From positions 53,597,136-53,661,135 of the forward strand of contig JASWHV010000004.1 of NCBI GenBank assembly GCA_030760725.1: 64,000 bases of DNA. The letters run 5' to 3'. The notes below the pieces were generated by a model. It was not told the DNA's origin and ran no database searches. It worked only from the letters and a program-made list of their open reading frames with translations. This document shows positions 57,381 through 64,000 of the stretch, piece by piece. Source of the stretch: Neostapfia colusana. Its lineage: Eukaryota > Streptophyta > Magnoliopsida > Poales > Poaceae. Each line of letters opens with the position of its first letter. Within the stretch, counting starts at the first letter, position 1. A program made the translations under genes and the position numbers.

Positions 57381-58160
57381 ATGGTTCGCATGATTCGCAC
57401 CGCTCGCAAGTCCACAGGAGGGAGAGTTCCCGTAGTTGCCCTTGCCCAAAGAGAGGAGAGTTGTCTGGTGACGTACCTTTCCTACGGATTGGCAGTAGGA
57501 GGCTTGTTGCGCCGTCTTCGACGTATGCTCGAAGCCGCCGGCAATACGGGCAAGCTAATCATCCACTATAACTCCACCAGGACCATCCGTGAGAAGAGGG
57601 AAGAATGGAGTTCAGAGATGAGGATTATACATGAAAATCAGCTGCTTAAGGTCCACCGCTCTCCAGCCTGTAGAGCGACACAGGTCGATGCGGAGAAGGA
57701 TGTCACCTGGGAGGCCATCACCTGCCAGAGTCACATCTATCGTCGCCACCTGGACAGGACTGAGTACATGTATGTCCTCCAGCGTGAGAGTGGTACCACG
57801 GAATACAAGTACCCGCCGGTGCAGCAAGGGACTTCTCATGAGCACATGGACTTGTGCTTGGAGGATGCTTCTATGCTCAGCACTCGACTGCAGGAGTGCC
57901 AACAAGAGCTTCAGGATGTCCGGGACACCCTGAAGGAAACGGAGGCGTTGCTGCGAGCCTGCTTAAGGGCGAGAGAAAGAGGAGATGGGAATGAACTGTG
58001 TGTCACCGTGAATGATACATGGACTCCTGACTCCCCAGATCGCCGAGCGATCAGGCGTCGTCGCACTTCTCCACCAGCAGCCTCCCCACCCAAAGCAGAG
58101 TCAGAAGGCAGCCGAAATGATGAGGAAGATCCCGAGGAGCCAGCTCAAGAAAACGAGTAG
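57381..58160 (+). CDS. ORF0 of C2: coiled-coil protein with histone H3-like N-terminal tail
   Basis: 259 codons, intact. The first 24 residues align without gaps to the histone H3 tail. Residues corresponding to H3 R2, T6, A7, R8, K9, S10, T11, G12, G13, P16, L20 and A21 are identical. H3 K4 is replaced by Ile, K14 by Arg and K18 by Val. Downstream, residues about 25-150 form a basic mixed region of unknown fold. About 155-195 is a coiled-coil helix rich in Glu, Leu and Gln. RRAIRRRR near residue 221 resembles a nuclear localisation signal. The tail is Ser/Pro-rich then acidic. The ATG is directly after TTTTGTTTTAG. Position and architecture match ORF0 of family A, but I see no clear sequence homology. 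Function unknown; histone mimicry is an inference. Confidence 0.85.
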   Translation: MVRMIRTARKSTGGRVPVVALAQREESCLVTYLSYGLAVGGLLRRLRRMLEAAGNTGKLIIHYNSTRTIREKREEWSSEMRIIHENQLLKVHRSPACRATQVDAEKDVTWEAITCQSHIYRRHLDRTEYMYVLQRESGTTEYKYPPVQQGTSHEHMDLCLEDASMLSTRLQECQQELQDVRDTLKETEALLRACLRARERGDGNELCVTVNDTWTPDSPDRRAIRRRRTSPPAASPPKAESEGSRNDEEDPEEPAQENE

Positions 58161-58463
58161 TGTAGAATCCTTCCCTTAGTTAGCAAGATATCGAATAGTC
58201 GAGTCGTTACGTTAAGTTAATGGTGTGTTAATGCTTGGTGTGTGACTTGAGTTGTGGAAGCCATGAGCAATTGTCCACAGCCTCGTCTTTAGATTGTTTT
58301 GCTTTTGTGTGTGAACCCACATGAAATAATATTGCATTTATTTTTTTGTGAGAAATGAACTCTCAGAAAAATATAACCAAGCCTCAACACTTCAAAGTAC
58401 AAACAAGTGAAAGTAGTAAAATGATACGTAATGCTTTAAATTAACATTGGTTGATCATGCCAG
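58161..58463 (+). other. ORF0-gag intergenic region of C2
   Basis: AT-rich, with no gene. It ends in TTGATCATGCCAG directly before the gag ATG; this is an acceptor-like end but with a weak pyrimidine tract. Confidence 0.5.
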
Positions 58464-59552
58464 ATGGCCGGAAGAGGAAAAGGTCGTGCTGCCAACCCCG
58501 CCAACAACAACGATGAGGCCTGCAACCCTCATCTTTCTGGAGGCCAGGACAGGGGTGGTCGCCGTGAAGGAGTTGATCCCCTCCACCAAATGCTGGAGAA
58601 TCAAAATCAGCTCATCCAGAACTTGACTCAAGTGGTGGCCAACTTGCATCAAGTTCCACCTCCACAAGCTGCACCACGCCAACCAAGGTTGAGTGAGTTT
58701 CTAGGAACTCAACCTCCAAAGTTTGCAAGTGCTGCTGAACCTCTGGAGGCAGATGATTGGCTTAAGACCATTGAGAGCAAGATGGGGATCATACAGTGCC
58801 AAGGGTATGAGAGGGTGTTGTTTGCCTCTCATCAATTGCATGGACCTGCTGCTGATTGGTGGACCGCCTACGTGGCCGCCCATCATGACCATGAGAACAT
58901 CACATGGGAAGAGTTCAAGCGTAGCTTCCGCAACCATTACATCCCAAGAGGTGAACTCAAAAACAAGAGGAAGGAGTTCTTGGGACTGCAGCAGGGAAAC
59001 ATGACGGTGAGGGAATACCTCACTAAATTTACTCAACTATCCCGTTATGCCCCACGGGACATAGAGACTGATGAGCAGAAACAAGATTGTTTCGTGGAGG
59101 GACTTACCGCAGAAATGCAGTGTGCAATGTCCTCAAATGAGTATGAAAGCTTCCAAAAGATGGTGGACAGAGCGTTTGTGGTGGGAAGGAAACTGAAGGC
59201 CTTGGAAAATGAGAATAAGAGGAAGGCCGGGTGGTCACACCAAGCCTCAGGGAGCAACACCCGCCCACGTCTGATGCAGCAACCTGCAGGGCAGACGAAC
59301 CGTGCTGCGATACCCTACTCAGCACCAAGAGGGTACAACCCGAACTACAGGCCTCCCGCAGCACCAGCACAACCACAACGTCAGTTTGTACAGCAGCCTC
59401 GCGCCGCATATCCACCTCGACCAGCAGTGCAAGGACCTCCAAACCAACCCCAAGACAGCAAAGGCCAGGCACCTAAGGTTGGGGTGCAATGTTTTAGCTG
59501 CGGTGAAGTGGGGCACTACGCCCATAAATGCCCAAAGAAGAAGCCCGCATAG
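58464..59552 (+). CDS. gag: Gag of C2
   Basis: 362 codons from an ATG directly after CAG. The N-terminus MAGRGKGRAAN resembles histone H2A/H4 tails, though RG-rich Gag starts are common. A short coiled coil (about residues 40-60) is followed by the capsid-type gag domain (FLGTQPPKF near 76 to about 245), a Gln/Pro/Ala-rich linker, and a zinc knuckle CX2CX4HX4C (about 342-355) with a Lys-rich end. TAG at 59550-59552 stops it just after the knuckle. The next codons continue in phase into protease. The stop could therefore be a mutation of a Gln codon or a real readthrough point. A2 has no stop here. Confidence 0.92.
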   Translation: MAGRGKGRAANPANNNDEACNPHLSGGQDRGGRREGVDPLHQMLENQNQLIQNLTQVVANLHQVPPPQAAPRQPRLSEFLGTQPPKFASAAEPLEADDWLKTIESKMGIIQCQGYERVLFASHQLHGPAADWWTAYVAAHHDHENITWEEFKRSFRNHYIPRGELKNKRKEFLGLQQGNMTVREYLTKFTQLSRYAPRDIETDEQKQDCFVEGLTAEMQCAMSSNEYESFQKMVDRAFVVGRKLKALENENKRKAGWSHQASGSNTRPRLMQQPAGQTNRAAIPYSAPRGYNPNYRPPAAPAQPQRQFVQQPRAAYPPRPAVQGPPNQPQDSKGQAPKVGVQCFSCGEVGHYAHKCPKKKPA

Positions 59553-62500
59553 CCACAACAGCAGAATGTGATGCGAGGACGGGTGAACCACGTCACTATG
59601 GAGGAAGCGCAAGAGGCACCCGACGTGGTAGTTGGTAAGTTTCCTGTCAATTTACACCTTGCAACCCTGCTGTTTGATTCTGGTGCTACCCACTCGTTCA
59701 TTTCTCAAGGGTTTGTTAAGAAGCATGATCTAGCAACAACACAAATGAACCATATGCTAGCCGTAAACTCTCCGGGTGGAGAAATAAGGACAAGACAAGT
59801 GTGTCCCAAGGTGAACCTAGACATTAATGGGGTAGTATTTACTGCTAACCTCATAGTGATAGATTCACAAGGGATAGATATTATTTTGGGTATGGATTGG
59901 TTGACCAAACATAAAGAAATCATTCATTGTTCGACCAGAACGGTGGAACTAACTCACCCTAGTGGCACAAGAGTAAAGTTCATAACAATACACGAGCCTA
60001 GGAGGGACATTAAATTAAATCAAGTTGAGGTGAAAGTTGAGGAAATCAGGACCATCAGGGAATATCCAGATGTTTTTCCGGAGGAGTTGCCAGGTATGCC
60101 TCCCGATCGTGAAGTGGAATTCGCAATTGAGCTAGTACCTGGAACAGCCCCGATTTACAAAAGACCTTATCGGATGGACTCCAAGCAGCTGGAAGAACTC
60201 AAGGATCATTTGAGAGAACTGACAGAAAAGGGGTATATTCGCCCTAGTTCCTCACCTTGGGGAGCTTCGGTGATATTTGTGCCCAAGAAGGACGGAACCC
60301 AAAGGTTATGCGTGGATTACCGTGCTTTGAATGAGGTAACCATCAAGAACAAGTACCCATTACCCCGCATTGAAGACTTGTTTGATCAGTTGAGAGGCGC
60401 TTGTGTGTTCTAGAAAATTGATCTCAGGTCGGGATACCACCAACTCAAGATAAGGCAATCTGATATCCTCAAGACATCTTTCGTATTTCGGTACGGACTG
60501 TATGAATACACCGTCATGACTTTCGGGCTAACTAATGCCCCGGCATACTTCATGTATCTCATGAACAAGGTATTCATGGAATATCTGGACAAATTTGTGG
60601 TGGTTTTCATAGATGACATTCTCGTCTTCTCCAAAGATGAAGAAGAACATGAGAAACATCTAAGGTTGGTGTTGCAGAGGCTAAGAGAACACCAACTATA
60701 TGCCAAATTGAGCAAGTGTGAGTTTTGGCTGAAGAGAGTTCCCTTCTTAGGACATATAATCTCGGAGGGAGGAATCTCCGTAGATCCCGCCAAAATCGAG
60801 GATATCCAGAAGTGGAAGACCCCTGAAAATGTCGGGGAAGTCCGAAGCTTCTTGGGATTGGCTGGATACTATCGACGGTTTATTGAAGGGTTCTCCAAGA
60901 TCTCGAGACCTCTCACCAAACTGTTGGAGAAGGGAATCACATTCACCTGGACGCCACAGTGCGAGACGAGTTTTCAGGAGCTAAAGAAGAGATTGACAAC
61001 AGCCCCAGTGTTGGTTATGCCAGATATGCAGAAGAATTTCACAGTGTACTGCGATGCCTCTGGATACGGGTTGGGATGTGTTCTCATGCAAGAAGGGCAT
61101 GTCGTGGCATATGCATCCCGGCAGCTTCGGAAGCACGAGAAAAACTATCCTACACATGACTTAGAACTGGCCGCAGTGGTACACGCGTTGAAAATTTGGC
61201 AGCACTATTTGATGGGGAAGAGTACCGAGATATATACGGATCATAAGAGTTTGAAGTACATTTTCACACAGCCATATCTCAACCTCAGACAAAGGAGATG
61301 GTTAGAGCTAATCAATGACTTTGATGTGGGCATCAACTATCATCCCGGGAAAGCAAACGTCGTGGCCGATGCTTTAAGTCGAAAGTGCAGGTCAATAAGT
61401 TGAGCTTGAAGGACATGCCTGCAGAATTGAAGGACGAGGTTATAAGGCTCAATATATGCCTTTTCAATAGTGGTGAAGCCATCGCCATGGAAGTGGACTC
61501 CACACTAGAGCGAGACATACGTGAGGGTCAAAAGAATGATGAGAAGATACAAGAGATTAGACAACTCATCAAGGAAAATAAAGCTCCGGGTTTAGAGAGG
61601 ATGAACAAGGAACGGTGTGGCACGGGAAAAGAATCTTTGTGCCTGAAGTAAAGAAGATTCGTGAATTGATTTTGAGGGAAGCTCACGATTCTGACTATTC
61701 CATTCATCCTGGGAGTACGAAGATGTACCAGGACCTCAAAAGCAGATATTGGTGGTATGGCATGAAGCGAGATGTCGCGGAACATGTAGCTCTATGTGAC
61801 ACATGTCAATTGGTGAAAGCAGAACATCAACGACCTGCGGGATTATTGCAACCACTCAAAGTGCCTGAATGGAAATGGGAAGAAATCAGCATGGATTTCA
61901 TCATGGGATTGCCTAGGACCCAATCAGGATATGATTCGATATGGGTCATCATTGATAGGCTAACCAAGGTAGCTCACTTCATCCCCGTGAAGGAAAGCTA
62001 CAGCGGATCCAAATTGGCAGAGTTGTACATGTCAAGGATCATGTGTTACCATGGAGTGCCAAAGAAGATAGTGTCGGATCGAGGGACACAGTTCACCTCA
62101 AGGTTCTGGCAGAAGTTGCACGAAACCATGGGAACCCATCTGAACTTTAGTTCTGCTTATCATCCCCAAACTGATGGGCAGACGGAAAGGACCAATCAGA
62201 TTCTTGAAGATATGCTGAGGGCATGTGCACTCAAAAACAATCGGAGTTGGGACAAGAACTTACCGTATGCGGAGTTTTCCTATAACAACAGCTATCAAGC
62301 TAGTATGAAGATGTCACCGTTTGAAGCTTTGTACGGGAGGAAGTGCAGAACTCCCCTATTTTGGAATCAAACAGGGGAAAGTAAAGTGTTTGGTCCAGAA
62401 GTACTACAAGAAGCCGAGGCGAAGGTGAGGGAAATTCGCAATAACTTGAGGATAGCACAGACACGCCAAAAGAGCTATGCCGATGTACGAAGAAGAGAGC

Positions 62501-62931
62501 TCGTTTTCAACGTGGGGGACTATGTCTATCTCAAGGTGTCCCCTATAAGAGGACTTCATCGGTTCAAGGTGAAAGGAAAGTTGTCACCTCGATACATCGG
62601 ACCCTTTCAAGTTCTAGAAAGGAAAGGCGAAGTGGCGTATCAACTAGAGTTACCGGCTCGTCTATCGGATGTGCACGATGTGTTCCATGTGTCACAACTC
62701 AAGAAATGCCTGAGAACGCCTGAAGAGGTGTTACCCATGAATGAAGTGGAGGTAGCTGAGGATTTGTCTTATGCCGAGCAACCATACAAGATTTTGGAGA
62801 CAATGGAACGCCTCACCAGAAATAAAAGAATCCGGATGTGCAAAGTGCAGTGAAAGCATCACTCAGAAGAGGAAGCCACCTGGGAGCGGGAAGATGAGCT
62901 CAAGGCACAATTTCCGGAATTATTTTCTTAG
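59553..62931 (+). pseudogene. pol: pol of C2 (protease, RT, RNase H, integrase, chromodomain), five lesions
   Basis: Follows gag in phase after one TAG. Protease DSGAT near 59679 and GMDWL near 59889. RT from about 60060, with TAG at 60411-60413 where Ser is expected, and the palm FIDDI near 60610. RNase H (VYCDASG near 61040, YTDHKS near 61236). A one-base loss in an A-run at 61381-61384 shifts the frame, and another indel lies near 61595. The integrase zinc domain (61675-61810) and core (DRLTKV, DRGTQF, TDGQTERTNQILE) are intact. The GPF motif is near 62600. The chromodomain is cut by TGA at 62851-62853, where Trp is expected. The natural end is TAG at 62929-62931. Catalytic residues are otherwise kept. 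Confidence 0.92.
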
Positions 62932-62960
62932 AAACACCAATCTCGAGGACGAGATTTCTG

Positions 62961-62976
62961 TTAAGGAGGGTAGATC
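62961..62976 (+). promoter_or_regulatory. Polypurine tract of C2
   Basis: TTAAGGAGGGTAGATC directly before the LTR start TGTAACACCCC. The CTCGAGGACGAGATTTC motif just upstream parallels the one in families A and B. Confidence 0.8.
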
Positions 62977-64000
62977 TGTAACACCCCAAAATTTTGTTAA
63001 GACGCTAAATCATGTTAAGAGGGGAATTTAAACATTTTTGGACGTGTTGCATGTTTTGTAAAAATTCAAATTCAAACTGGAATTCAAATTAAACTCAAAT
63101 CAGAAAAGAAATAGAAAAATAAAAAGAGAAAACAGAAAAAAACCGGCCAGTGGGCCGCAACCCACCAGCCGGCCCAACCAGCGCCGCGCCAGCCCGCAGC
63201 CGCGCGCGCCGCTTCCTCCCACTGACAGGCGGGGCCCACCAGTTCATCGTCTACCTCGCGTCCGCGCCAGACTCTCTCTCACCCGAATCAAAACCGATCG
63301 GAATTTCTGCGAATCCCAGCTGAATTCCGCTCGGGAGCGACGCAAACTCGATCTAAACCAACCAGCCACCCTCCCCCGTCTATAAAAACCCCGGCCTCGT
63401 TCTGTTTTCCCCACGCGATCCGCCGATTTTCCTCCGGTGAGAGCCGACACTTCTCCGGCGAATTCTGGCCGATCTAAGCTCGGAAATTCCGATCTAACTC
63501 GCTGGTCTTGATCCACCGCCTCCGGGGAACCTTGCATGTGTAGAAAACTCGGTGACTTGCGGTGTAAACACAGCGCCGACGAGCCTCGACGTGAATTCAC
63601 CTCGGACCTCGTCGCCGATCACCTTCCAGGACCTCCGAGCTCAAGAAAACCCCCGAGGTGAGATCCCCGACCTCCCCTCCACCAATCTATACCATAAAAT
63701 CACAGTTCTAGGAAGAATTCTCGAAAATCCGAAAGTCTCCGGCGAGATCACCGCTTCCCGCCGCCGTGCACCGCCGGCAGCGCCGCCCGCGTTCGATCAG
63801 AGCGACGTGGCCGCTTGTGCGCCGTTTATTTTAAATCGCACGGTAGGGTTTAAATCCCCGCGTACCGGTTCGATGTTATAATCTCAGCCGTCGGTTTAAA
63901 ATCGGACGGTCCACGTCAGCCCCGCGTTATAAAGACTAGAAATCTTACGTGCTACCCCCTGGGGTTCTCGGGAAATAAGAGCTAGCCCCGGAAACTTCTG
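62977..64000 (+). repeat. 3' LTR of C2, first 1024 bp
   Basis: Colinear with 53731-54750 and with few differences by eye (for example CCC versus CC in the first 15 bp, and a few single-base changes). The TATA box at 63381-63388 and the donor-like site at 63658 are conserved. The rest lies beyond the window. Confidence 0.93.

Larger units (their letters stand above)
53731..64000 (+). mobile_element. Element C2: Ty3/Gypsy chromovirus with ORF0, runs off the window
   Basis: 5' LTR 53731-57162, primer-binding site, ORF0, gag, pol, polypurine tract, and the first 1024 bp of the 3' LTR. ORF0 and gag are intact. Pol has about five lesions, some of them single-base. The two LTRs are very similar, so the insertion is relatively young. 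It lies inside a family B LTR. Confidence 0.93.

Overview
The window is plant nuclear DNA, most likely from a grass, and consists almost entirely of nested LTR retrotransposons. I found no host gene, tRNA gene or rRNA gene. The grass assignment is an inference from three things: Sirevirus-type Copia LTRs that begin TGAAAGTGCATCTAGG and carry CCGGACTAGTCCGG palindromes, Tekay/Del-like chromoviruses with LTRs of 3.4-4.9 kb and an extra ORF before gag, and nesting with solo LTRs. Four families are named here for convenience. A, B and C are Ty3/Gypsy chromoviruses (LTR starts TGTAAGGGCC, TGTAAAGGTCC and TGTAACACCCC). S is a Sirevirus-like Copia family.

Layout. 1-15044 is element A1 (its 5' LTR starts left of the window): ORF0, gag and pol are all broken, a solo LTR of family C (4675-8082, TSD GAAAT) sits between gag and pol, and a 1.04 kb in-place inversion (10267-11308) spans the pol end, the polypurine tract and the LTR start. 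15045-19575 is the pol and downstream-ORF part of element S1. S1 is then split by a minus-strand family B element with its own nested insert (19576-42446, TSD TCAAG) and resumes at 42452, ending with its 3' LTR at 43901-45458. Inside the B element's 5' LTR lies A2 (28315-42055), which has one uninterrupted gag-pol frame of about 1513 codons but mismatched and rearranged LTRs. 45459-46395 is an LTR-like fragment. 46396-52877 is a second Sirevirus fragment (S2), split by a solo family B LTR (47087-51968, TSD CAGCC). 52878-53730 is the start of another family B LTR, into which element C2 (53731 to the window end) is inserted. C2 has a 5' LTR, ORF0, gag, a pol with four to five lesions, and the first 1 kb of its 3' LTR.

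How the genes work together. In A and C, ORF0 (a coiled-coil, acidic-tailed protein of unknown function) precedes gag and pol. Pol supplies protease, reverse transcriptase, RNase H and an integrase with a degenerate C-terminal chromodomain. Every ORF that starts de novo (ORF0 and gag in A and C, and the downstream ORF in S1) begins at, or one base after, a YAG that looks like a 3' splice site. This suggests spliced subgenomic mRNAs.

The most striking observation is in C2. Its ORF0 protein starts with a sequence that aligns without gaps, from residue 1, to the N-terminal tail of histone H3, with T6 to G13 (including K9 and S10) identical. The same protein has an Arg-rich nuclear-localisation-like patch, and the element's integrase carries a chromodomain. 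The Gag of the same element begins MAGRGKG, like histones H2A and H4, which is weaker evidence. All functional interpretation of this is inference.
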